Of a DNA stretch of 64,000 bases, positions 9,001 through 15,695 are shown piece by piece. Origin of the DNA: Methylomonas sp. (GTDB taxonomy: Bacteria; Pseudomonadota; Gammaproteobacteria; Methylococcales; Methylomonadaceae); the NCBI RefSeq assembly GCF_023228165.1, contig NZ_JALOBS010000029.1, positions 1-64,000 of the forward strand. Direction: 5' to 3'. How positions within the stretch are numbered: position 1 is the stretch's first letter; every line of letters begins with the position of its first letter. The notes below the pieces were generated by a model. The model was not told the origin of the DNA and ran no database searches. It was given only the letters and a program-made list of their open reading frames with translations. The translations under genes were made by a program, and so were the position numbers.

Positions 9001-11192
9001 GCATGACTGTCGGTCCTTATGTGCTCCAGTCGCTGCTGATGGCCTTCGAGAAGTGGTTGCTCGACTACGCCAAATCCCATCCCGAGGGGCTCGACGCGGT
9101 GCTGCTCGAAATCCTCCAACGTAGCGATTCCGCCGCGCTCACAGCTGTCGTCGCAAGCGTGGCGACTGCTCATCCTCACCGGTCGGGCGAGGCCCTTCTG
9201 GTGCTGCTGTCGGTGCAGGACTACGTCGAGATTGATCGTAGCCGTATGGCCGGCGAGCACCAGTCTTCGAGCCTCACGGGATTGTTTCCTGACTTCCGCG
9301 CCGACAACAAAATCTACGAAGAGGAGCGGAAGAAGTCGAACGCACTGCCGCACCGCATACATGACCTTGAAGCGGCTATCGCAAACCTGCAACTCGGTCC
9401 TCTGGCGCCGCGGGTTCACGCCATCATCGACCGCTACATCGCGGCACTGCCCGAACCGAAGAAACGCGACAAGGAAGACATCACTTGGCAGCTTTCACTG
9501 CACCGGATGGACTTCCGGCAGTACGACGTGGCCGAAATCCAGCCAGCAGAGGACGATACACCGGCAGACGACGGCGAGGAGCCTCAGAAAAACTACATTC
9601 GGCTCGAACCCAAGCCTCCGGCTCCCGAAGTGCAGCAACTCGTTGACGAGAGCAAAAAGACACTGGGCGAAATGAATGCCCGGCTGGCTGTGCTCATGTG
9701 GGGCCTCAAGACCTTCCGGCGCGACGCAGACTCTGCCGACCCTGCGCGGTGGAGGGAGATGTTAGCAAGTGCCAAGGGCATGGACCGCACCGCGGAACAT
9801 CCGGGCAACAGCCGCAACGCTCCGGGATTTGTCGCTGCCGTCTGCGTCCGCGATCGCTGGGACGAGATGTCGCCGGAAGAGAAGGACTGGTGTGTCGACA
9901 TCATCTGCTCCGAAGTCTCACTGCACGCAGACCAATGGGGAACAATCGACCGCTTACAGCGTTTCTCGATGCTAGCGGACCGCCCGTGTGCCTTTGTTGT
10001 GCCGTTGGTGCTCTCCAGGCCCCTGACGGAGACCCAGACGCCGTGCGTGCGCCAGGCCTTTGTTGCCGCGCTAACCCATCCGATTGACGAGGTCCGTTGG
10101 TACGCCACCTGGGGCATTGACAACAAGTTCTGGGCCGCGAACCCCGCCCTTGCCCTGCGCGCCGTCAATGCAATCGCAACCGAGGCCGCTATTGCCGACC
10201 GCGACTGGAACGCCGAGGAGACGAAGTGTTACGACAAGCGGCGCACGCCGGTCACGATCTCCGCCGCTGCGGCCGCAGACGTTCGCGGGCGGTTCTGGAC
10301 CGAGGGGGAAATCGCCGAAGATGCGCACGTCAGGTTCGACATCACCGAGATATTCGGAGCCGAGGCGCACGCGAAGGTCCTCGCGATCCTCGGCCAGGTC
10401 CCCAACGAGCCTCTGGCCGTGGCCGCACACCGACGCGCCAGCGAAGACTTGGTGGAGTGCTGGAACCGTATGAATGATCGTTCTCCCGACCGGCTCAATA
10501 GGAATTTTCACAGGGAGCAGGAGATATCCAACCGCATTCAGCAATTTGCGATGCGGGCGCCAGACGCCGATGCCAAGAAAGTCCTCCAGCCGATCCTCGA
10601 CACCGTCGACCGGCATCCGCGCGAGGTCCACAACGTCATACAAGGGTTCACAACAAGCGAGGACAGCAATCCCAACACACCGCACTACTGGTTCCTGTGG
10701 AATCTGTTTGCCGAGCAGGTTAAGAGCGCCAGTTGGCTCGCGCATCTGGACAGGGAACATCCGCACGGCAGCGAAGTGCTGTCGACGATCTTCCTGACTG
10801 CGTGGTGGAAGGACAACGTGCGGCACTGGCGGAGTCTGGAAGGCTATGCCCACAACGTCGACGCGCTCTTCGACGCGCTGCCGCCGGTCTGGATCGTGCT
10901 GGACAGCTATGTCCGCTTCCTCTACCACATCGGCGAGCGTTCCATGCCCGCCGCGTTTGTGCGCATCTCGAACGCGCTCAGGCGCGGGAACCGTGCCGAC
11001 ATGCTGCGCGAGTCCAACACCGTCTTCATGCTCGAAGTCCTTCTCCAGCAGCATGTCTACGCAAGGCCACTGGAACTCAAGCGCAGTCCGGCCTTGCGCG
11101 AGGCGATCCTGTATGTGCTCGATGTTCTTGTCGATAGCGGTTCTTCCGCCGCGTTCAGGATGCGGGACGATTTCGTTACACCAGCTGCCTGA
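6066..11192 (+). CDS. Large STAND-type P-loop NTPase with N-terminal PD-(D/E)XK nuclease motif; candidate anti-phage effector
   Basis: A 1708-residue protein. Residues 31-100 carry a nuclease-like pattern: GGEGVFFE (E38), then an acidic pair D78-D79, then Q97-V-K99, the E...D...QxK arrangement of PD-(D/E)XK enzymes seen in Cap4/DUF4297-like effectors. Next comes a P-loop GPAGSGKS (338-345), a Walker B-like strand VLVIE (401-405), a TCRDY sensor-like motif (437-441) and HDVLEDW (596-602), as in STAND ATPases. The remaining 1100 residues lack recognised motifs and look largely helical, as a repeat sensor domain would. No membrane segment is seen. The gene is clearly GC-richer than its neighbours (by eye), stands alone, and has no obvious ribosome-binding site. 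By analogy with Avs proteins it may sense a phage product and then cut DNA; this is inference. Family placement is less certain than the domain order. Confidence 0.8.
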   Translation: MTSPTKETLEHLVDCMNGPSQKRVSSPISTGGEGVFFEQHVAAYWLVQLLVRSIPPILTDTGVTEVHFQTEHLGFNTDDVLVVCARADAATARLVGQVKRSFTISAADDECKKAIGDFWKDFKKAAPFNPQHDRFVLVTLRGTNVLLENFVGLLDCARGAADGEEFERRLSLNGFISKKSVHQCDELCEIVSTLEGTPITAKDLWPFLRVLHVLSLDLHTSTRQTEAHVKTLLALKSTDPDPVASAKAAWDDLLTFASEAGPGARSLKRADLPAALVQAYGEVGANEQRVLTALKNHTDFVLLKIRTTIGPAFHLRRPGIVQKVLAAIKAKQVVLITGPAGSGKSVIGKEAVAFLSREFFAFGFRVEEFAVAHIDESLHNSQIPARATELQAILGAQGRKVLVIESVERLLEKPTRDAFSDLMTLAQGDDGLGILMTCRDYSVEQVQASFLQAAGIDHAVIDVPPLDDTELQEVQAAFPSLAVPLANPALREILRNPYFIDKALQIPWDAGRPLPENERDFRAIFWRQIVCANQNPANGMPRLREEALQELAVRRARALSDYVPATGLNAAAIGLLKQDSLVVSPESNALLVATAHDVLEDWAILQWIEEQHLTDETAFKALSSAIGPHPAVRRSYRKWVAELVDRDAPAADRLFSAAIAQPDVPAQFRDDTLVSLLKAPSAPEFLSRNEAELLANDRAILKRVIHLLRVACVTSPAWLADVRGHSSILSVPDGAVWATVVGLVHRNIGSFGTEDAPLLLALIEDAVRGISWWAPDIDGAEHVAGIAHWLLPHFDHYRGDDARKRILKVIAKIPKAAPARFEAVLRGQIREGWHHDPVAEDFQDILLTGFDGAPTARDLPDLLISAALDRFLATEEYLREEPYGRLTIDVDLYFGIKEHLHHNFFPASAFRGPWINLLSHHPRKGLDFLIQVFNHSAEWYAHPRLHDPLEPAWEVELMFADGTRRKQWVNSRLWGLYRGMTVGPYVLQSLLMAFEKWLLDYAKSHPEGLDAVLLEILQRSDSAALTAVVASVATAHPHRSGEALLVLLSVQDYVEIDRSRMAGEHQSSSLTGLFPDFRADNKIYEEERKKSNALPHRIHDLEAAIANLQLGPLAPRVHAIIDRYIAALPEPKKRDKEDITWQLSLHRMDFRQYDVAEIQPAEDDTPADDGEEPQKNYIRLEPKPPAPEVQQLVDESKKTLGEMNARLAVLMWGLKTFRRDADSADPARWREMLASAKGMDRTAEHPGNSRNAPGFVAAVCVRDRWDEMSPEEKDWCVDIICSEVSLHADQWGTIDRLQRFSMLADRPCAFVVPLVLSRPLTETQTPCVRQAFVAALTHPIDEVRWYATWGIDNKFWAANPALALRAVNAIATEAAIADRDWNAEETKCYDKRRTPVTISAAAAADVRGRFWTEGEIAEDAHVRFDITEIFGAEAHAKVLAILGQVPNEPLAVAAHRRASEDLVECWNRMNDRSPDRLNRNFHREQEISNRIQQFAMRAPDADAKKVLQPILDTVDRHPREVHNVIQGFTTSEDSNPNTPHYWFLWNLFAEQVKSASWLAHLDREHPHGSEVLSTIFLTAWWKDNVRHWRSLEGYAHNVDALFDALPPVWIVLDSYVRFLYHIGERSMPAAFVRISNALRRGNRADMLRESNTVFMLEVLLQQHVYARPLELKRSPALREAILYVLDVLVDSGSSAAFRMRDDFVTPAA

Positions 11193-11325
11193 TGCTCCCC
11201 AATATCTTCCCAAATAATTGGCTGTAAGATGTGCCGTGGACTTTCTCAACACTAGAACGTCACTTGCTATTGATTTAAAAAAGCGTGGTGGTCGGCTTTT
11301 GGCCGAGACCTGCCGATGGCACAGT

Positions 11326-12564
11326 TCATGTCTTAACCGGAAATGCCGGTATCACTTTATCGACTACTGGCTCCCACTGCCAACATGGAATGCCATGGTC
11401 CCGATAATACTGCAGCTTTTCCAGTTTATGAGCCTGGTATTTGTCATCATTGGTCATGCCAAACACCTCTAATACCCAGAGTACCTGGCAATCGTGTAAC
11501 AGAAAATCTGGCAGGTATCGCAGTTCGTCATCCAGTTTCAACGGCTTGCTGAATGTGCGCCGTTCGGTGATCAGTTTGTCGGCTAGCTGCAGTTCATAGG
11601 ACGAGTCGACCGGAATGAATTGCCGGTTGGTACGGATCAGTCCAATGTCACTGACGACAAAACTGGTTTTGTTGTGAAATACTGCCGCAATCGCCAGAAT
11701 ACGCCGGTCGGGTTTGCCAATTTCGTCGAATAACTGGCCAAAGCTGTTGGTTGCCTTTTTGGCCAAGGGCGGTGGCAGCCACAGCGGGACGTTCAACAGT
11801 TTCAATTTGAGCCCAAGGGAGCCTTCTATTTTGGTGGAGTTCCGGTACGCCATGATTTCACCGACCACGATGGCCGCTTGTTGTGGATTGGCTGTGCGGG
11901 TTTGCAGCGCAGCCAGGTTAATGGCTTGGCTATGTTCCAGGCTCCGTTCCCAGAGGGTAATGACCAAGCGTTCCGCGACGGGTTGCTGTTTTTCCAGGGT
12001 GACGGTTTGCGCCGCTTTCTCAAGTGCTCGGGTAGATGCAGCAAACGGGCGTTCCGTTTGCTGTGGCTGCCAGTCGTTTAGTTGGGCTTTCTGAATCAGG
12101 GCATGGAAAAATCCTACTAGCCCGGTGGACGCCCGACCCGGTTTAAGGCTGGGCGCCTTGCTTCGAGGGATATTAGGTTTGTCTTCAGCAACCGGCTTGT
12201 CGTCAGTTTGCATTGTCGCGAAACTGGTGCGCATCAGCCGAGTCTGCAGTTTCACATTGACGATATCGCCTTCGTACTGGATGGCGGGTTTTTGTTTAGC
12301 TGATGGGCCTGCCGTTTCCGGTGGTTCGTACAAGAGGCACCATTCGGCATGGTGGTGGCTGGTGTCGGCTTTACGAGCCAGATAATAACGTTGACCACGC
12401 GCTTTGATGACCAATTGCCGATTCCGTGTATCCCTCAGACACTGACAGCAGGGCCGTTCGGTGCAGCCATGATACCGGTGCAATATCTGTTGGGCTTTGG
12501 GATGGCTGCGATCGGTCAGCCACAAATAGTCGTAGGTTTCGCCGTCCAGAAGTAATTCGCTCAT
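11326..12564 (-). CDS. DUF1173-like protein of the recombinase operon, 412 aa
   Basis: The product resembles the DUF1173 proteins of plasmids and integrative elements, whose function is unknown. Residues 34-42 hold a cysteine cluster (C34, C39, C40, C42), probably a zinc site with the later HHHAEWC segment. The C-terminus has LPDFLL, then about ten residues later LEVFGM, then a Tyr/Lys-rich helix. This resembles the core of a PD-(D/E)XK-like fold, so a nucleic-acid enzyme is possible but unproven. The middle is low in recognisable features. Its start overlaps the stop of the 106-residue gene by four bases, so it is the third gene of a recombinase operon. It converges on the large ATPase gene with about 130 bp between. 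Confidence 0.7.
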   Translation of the reverse strand: MSELLLDGETYDYLWLTDRSHPKAQQILHRYHGCTERPCCQCLRDTRNRQLVIKARGQRYYLARKADTSHHHAEWCLLYEPPETAGPSAKQKPAIQYEGDIVNVKLQTRLMRTSFATMQTDDKPVAEDKPNIPRSKAPSLKPGRASTGLVGFFHALIQKAQLNDWQPQQTERPFAASTRALEKAAQTVTLEKQQPVAERLVITLWERSLEHSQAINLAALQTRTANPQQAAIVVGEIMAYRNSTKIEGSLGLKLKLLNVPLWLPPPLAKKATNSFGQLFDEIGKPDRRILAIAAVFHNKTSFVVSDIGLIRTNRQFIPVDSSYELQLADKLITERRTFSKPLKLDDELRYLPDFLLHDCQVLWVLEVFGMTNDDKYQAHKLEKLQYYRDHGIPCWQWEPVVDKVIPAFPVKT

Positions 12565-12881
12565 GGCTGATCCTCCTTAAGTTCGGATTTGGCAATACAT
12601 AACGGTTTCGGCGGCTGGCCGGGTTTATCGGTCCAATCCCAGATCACGCATAACGCCAGCCAATAGGCATGGGCGGTTTTCGGTGCCAGGTCGCGGTGCG
12701 CTCTCCAGAAGGCAATGACGTGGCGTTTGCCGATTTCGTGCAGGTTATGGGGGTGTTCGGTCTGTTCGATAAATTCCACGAACTTGATCATGCGCCCGAC
12801 CTGCAAGCGGCGATGAGCTTTGGAACCCTGGCGGACATAGTGGTGGGCCAGAGCCTGGATCTGTTTAACCAATATAGACAC
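12561..12881 (-). CDS. Stand-alone recombinase core-binding-like protein, 106 aa
   Basis: A 106-residue helical protein whose pattern (RMIKFVEFIEQ ... HVIAFWRAHRDL ... KTAHAYWLALCVIWDW) resembles the SAM-like core-binding domain that precedes the catalytic domain in tyrosine recombinases. No catalytic Arg-Lys-His-Arg-Tyr set is present. It overlaps the recombinase gene by 17 bp and the DUF1173-like gene by 4 bp, so all three are tightly coupled. It may act as an accessory DNA-binding factor for the recombinase. That role is inferred from position and shape only. Confidence 0.65.
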   Translation of the reverse strand: MSILVKQIQALAHHYVRQGSKAHRRLQVGRMIKFVEFIEQTEHPHNLHEIGKRHVIAFWRAHRDLAPKTAHAYWLALCVIWDWTDKPGQPPKPLCIAKSELKEDQP

Positions 12882-13911
12882 GCACCACCTCCAGACGCTC
12901 GTGGCCCAGTTCCTGAGAAAGGATGCTGCGGGCGCGTTGGTCCAACGCTTCAGCGGCTGTCAGATCAATGTTGAGCCGGGTGGCCATGTAGCTATGCCAG
13001 TCCGATACGGCGATAGATGTGTTAATCGGTGCTGGAACGCCAGTCAAAGTTTCATAACGTTGCTGAGCGTAATGATGGCGCTGGCCATGAAACTGGAATG
13101 GCTGTTGTTGCGCTTGGCTGTAGCAATGGTCGCGAAAGTCGACATAGCGCAGATTGGCGGGAACCATCGATGGTCCGTCCTGCAGGGTGGCGGCTGTTTT
13201 CAACGCTTCCATGGCTTCTGCGGATACCGGCACGTGTCGCCGTTTGCCGCCCTTGGTGCCGCTGAAGACCGTGATGCGGCCTTCCCGTTGCGCCTGACGA
13301 AGCGCTTTTTGCGCATCCAGCAAGGCCGATTCCTTGAAACGCAATCCCAATGTCCGTTGCAGATTGAGCAAGACGGCAATGCGTTTGTCGTCGACACTGG
13401 TTTGCAACTGGTCGTGCTGCGACTGTGGCATGGCTTTGCTGGATTCCGGGATGTAACACCGTTTAGGTATGCCGCAATCTCGGGTCGGACTGACCGTTTG
13501 CCATTCGCCTTGTGTGGCGGAGTTCATGATGCTGTTGACCGCCGAGACATACAGTTGCGCAGTCGAGGCTTTCAATTCGTTGCGTTCCACCCTAGCTTTC
13601 AACGCCTGGCCATAAGCAATCACCAGCTCGCGGTTAATGTCTTCCATGCGTTTGATGCCTTGGGTTTGTTCCAGCCATTTGGCAAATACCGACCAGCGCT
13701 CGGCGAGTGTGCCGCGCGTGGCAAACGCTTTGCCGGATTGATGGGCGCAGGTTTTTCCTGCTCGGGTCAGATTGCGACTGCCAAGACCGAGATTGCGGCC
13801 TCGCTTTCGACTCGCCATCAATGGTTTTGGCGCTGGGTCATCAGGAGGACTGACACGCGCGCCTGTGCCAGTCTGATTTACTTGGTATTCGTCAGGTCGA
13901 TCGATTGGCAT
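12865..13911 (-). CDS. Tyrosine recombinase (Integrase_1-type, mobile element integrase)
   Basis: This is a site-specific DNA recombinase of the kind carried by integrative elements and plasmids. With the start at MPIDRPDEY the protein has 348 residues. That start is preferred because GGAGG lies about 6 bases upstream; the frame stays open 49 codons further but without such a site. The catalytic set is visible: R191 in GLRFKES, K220 in GTKGG, H275-G-Q-R278, H337 in LGH, and nucleophile Y346 two residues before the end. The N-terminal region (about 45-135) is the core-binding domain. It is the first gene of a three-gene minus-strand operon. Structured, gene-free DNA lies immediately upstream, where an attachment site would be expected. 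Confidence 0.88.
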   Translation of the reverse strand: MPIDRPDEYQVNQTGTGARVSPPDDPAPKPLMASRKRGRNLGLGSRNLTRAGKTCAHQSGKAFATRGTLAERWSVFAKWLEQTQGIKRMEDINRELVIAYGQALKARVERNELKASTAQLYVSAVNSIMNSATQGEWQTVSPTRDCGIPKRCYIPESSKAMPQSQHDQLQTSVDDKRIAVLLNLQRTLGLRFKESALLDAQKALRQAQREGRITVFSGTKGGKRRHVPVSAEAMEALKTAATLQDGPSMVPANLRYVDFRDHCYSQAQQQPFQFHGQRHHYAQQRYETLTGVPAPINTSIAVSDWHSYMATRLNIDLTAAEALDQRARSILSQELGHERLEVVRVYIG

Positions 13912-14016
13912 GGTTAACCTCCAGAAAAAAGTGGGCAACAGACTCCCTTGTCCAAAGCGGACTGGAACTGAACACATTGGCAATGCCATGCACATCAGCA
14001 GTCGGCTTTGAACAAG

Positions 14017-14078
14017 GGAGCCGGGGTGGCCTTGGTAAAACAGTTTTTCTTTCGTCATGAGCGGGGAACCCCGGCTCC
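14017..14078. repeat. 11-bp perfect inverted repeat upstream of the recombinase gene
   Basis: GGAGCCGGGGT at 14017-14027 is matched by its exact reverse complement ACCCCGGCTCC at 14068-14078, with 40 bases between. It lies 106-167 bp upstream of the chosen recombinase start, so it may be a recombinase or regulator binding site, or part of an attachment region. Confidence 0.6.
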
Positions 14079-14087
14079 AACCCCACT

Positions 14088-14161
14088 TGGGTATACAAGG
14101 CCAAACTCATGACGATGAGTGTTGACGCACGGGTTGCCTACCCGGCGGAGGTGTATACCCA
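14088..14161. repeat. 74-bp cloverleaf-like nested inverted repeats
   Basis: An outer perfect 9-bp inverted repeat (TGGGTATAC 14088-14096 and GTATACCCA 14153-14161) encloses two smaller perfect hairpins: CTCAT-gacg-ATGAG (14106-14119) and CGGGT-tgcct-ACCCG (14130-14144). Together they would fold as a three-way junction. It is not a recognisable tRNA. It could be a folded single-strand recombination or transfer site, a structured RNA, or a protein-bound cruciform. Confidence 0.55.
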
Positions 14162-14183
14162 GTGTGAGGTGCGCGGCTTATGA

Positions 14184-14208
14184 CTCGCTGCGCGGGCGAG
14201 TAATTTTT
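14184..14208 (+). terminator. Weak terminator-like hairpin
   Basis: CTCGC and GCGAG (14184-14188 and 14196-14200) can pair around a 7-base loop and are followed by TAATTTTTG. The short GC stem plus T-rich tail resembles a weak rho-independent terminator on the plus strand, just after the nested repeats at 14088-14161. No gene upstream on that strand is known to need it. Confidence 0.3.
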
Positions 14209-15375
14209 GTCGGTCGGTAACGAACTCGGGGTGCTGGCCAGACGCATTCAGCGTCCACTTGCGACGCTAAACTCGGCCCCTTACACGTTCGAGACAGACT
14301 GACCCGGCAAAACCCGTGATTGTTACGCAGGTATCCGGTTGATTTACTTAGTAGAAATGCTTAAATCCCTTTCTGTTTCTGTTTTTTAGAAACGGCGAAA
14401 CAGCGGGCTTAGGCTTTTACCGGAAGACGTTATTGAAACGTCCGGGTATGACTTTGAAGGGAATCCGAATCCAATCCGCGTGACGCAATCAGTTGTTTCG
14501 CCGGCAAACGCGACTGCCGGTGGCACAGGCCGATCTGAAAACGGGACGACGGGATTCTTAAGAGATGTTCAATCGCCTTGCTCGGGTGGGCAGGCAGTCG
14601 CCTGTCGCCGATCCAGATGGGAACGATTGATATAAAACCCTAGCTATAAGATTGCCACCACTGAACCGGTTAAACACCACTTCAGTTATCCATTTTGCGG
14701 AACCGGGGTTCCAGGCAAACTTTCTGCGCGGCTGCTTACGCGCAACGGCAACACCACCTTTCGAAACTCTACTCGCGCGGTCTATTGGTTTGCGCCATTG
14801 AGGCGCTTTGGATTACTCAGCGATCGGCAGACGATCGTTGATGAACTTATAAAATACTTCGCTATCGACAGCGACTGTGCCTTTCATCGAGGCGCATTTT
14901 CCCTGCCGACCCAGATAGAGCGTTTTCAAAACTCCATCTGCACCAAAAATAAATTTAAGCGTGGACGCATTGCCCTAAGGCCCAACGGACACAGTACATC
15001 CAGCGGCGTTCCTCTGCCATCCCACTAGGGACTCTATAGCTGGTACGTCTTCGCTTTTTATACTGCCGAAGTGCAGTCTATGAAAATTTCGTCCCGAAAA
15101 GTTCTACGTGCGGGGCTATTTTGGGGTTGAAATTGAGCGACTGTCAAATGGTTTTTTCATTTTATTTCAATTGTTTAAGTGGTGAATACAGGCTGGACGG
15201 CGTTGGATTTTATTGGACAATTCAGAATTAAAGATATGAATGACTTTCGTACCAACCGCCATTGAAAATCGGGGTATTAAAAACTGGGGTGACGCCAAAA
15301 GCGATTAAATCGATTTCGATAAGAGACAGACCTCGATGATCTGGAGGCTTATTTTATTTATAGACATCGTCTGTG
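14209..15375. other. Gene-poor stretch between recombinase and Fic gene
   Basis: About 1.2 kb with no convincing coding region on either strand. The longest frame (14798-15028, plus) has no ribosome-binding site and no recognisable motif. Visible structure includes a CGATCG-gcaga-CGATCG hairpin at 14821-14837 and the word AATACAGGCTG at 15185-15195, which recurs at 15517-15527 in a similar context. This is probably control or attachment DNA of the mobile element, or decayed sequence. Confidence 0.5.
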
Positions 15376-15402
15376 AGTAATACCGGTAATACTGGGTAAT
15401 CC
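15376..15402. repeat. Array A of three 9-bp repeats (consensus RGTAATACC)
   Basis: Three contiguous 9-mers, AGTAATACC, GGTAATACT and GGGTAATCC, lie about 300 bp upstream of the Fic gene. They match array B, which starts exactly 63 bp later, about six turns of DNA. This layout is typical of an operator or iteron bound by a cooperative protein. Confidence 0.6.
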
Positions 15403-15438
15403 ATCGAAATGTCCTCTGCAGCCTACGCCAGATAGGAC

Positions 15439-15465
15439 GGTAACACCGGTAATACCAGTAATCTC
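15439..15465. repeat. Array B of three 9-bp repeats (consensus RGTAATACC)
   Basis: Contiguous GGTAACACC, GGTAATACC and AGTAATCTC form the second copy of the array at 15376, in the same orientation and helical phase. It lies about 230 bp upstream of the Fic gene start. The bound protein is unknown. Confidence 0.6.
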
Positions 15466-15695
15466 ACTGCACTAAAAGTCCGATAGTTACGACGCACAGG
15501 TCTGCCCAAGAGTGGCAATACAGGCTGTTGTGAGCTGTCAACTGGCGTTGATCGACGTGGTCATCAAAAGTTCTAAATCTAACGAGCCAACCCAACAACG
15601 AATGCCAGCCTCTATATAATATTCATAAATTACTTATGATTTTATATAAAAAATCATTATGATAAACAAAAAATGAATAATAGGAGCGGTTTTAT

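Noticed and set aside
8640..9419. 259-codon minus-strand frame in the large ATPase gene
   Set aside because: Shadow of a GC-rich coding strand, no motif or start signal.
10071..11252. 393-codon open frame on the minus strand inside the large ATPase gene
   Set aside because: It is antisense to a gene with clear domains; long reverse frames are expected in GC-rich coding DNA. No motifs or ribosome-binding site seen.
12901..13917. 338-codon plus-strand frame opposite the recombinase gene
   Set aside because: The minus strand carries the full catalytic set of a tyrosine recombinase; the plus frame has no recognisable domain.
13912..14058. Longer N-terminus of the recombinase
   Set aside because: The upstream extension runs through an inverted repeat and lacks a ribosome site, whereas GGAGG precedes the internal start at 13911.
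14088..14161. tRNA gene
   Set aside because: Length and cloverleaf shape are suggestive, but there is no anticodon arm or T-psi-C consensus.
14798..15028. 76-codon plus-strand frame in the gene-poor stretch
   Set aside because: No ribosome-binding site, no recognisable fold and irregular composition; not called as a gene.
15376..15465. CRISPR array
   Set aside because: Repeats are only 9 bp and contiguous with no spacers of regular length; no cas genes in the window.
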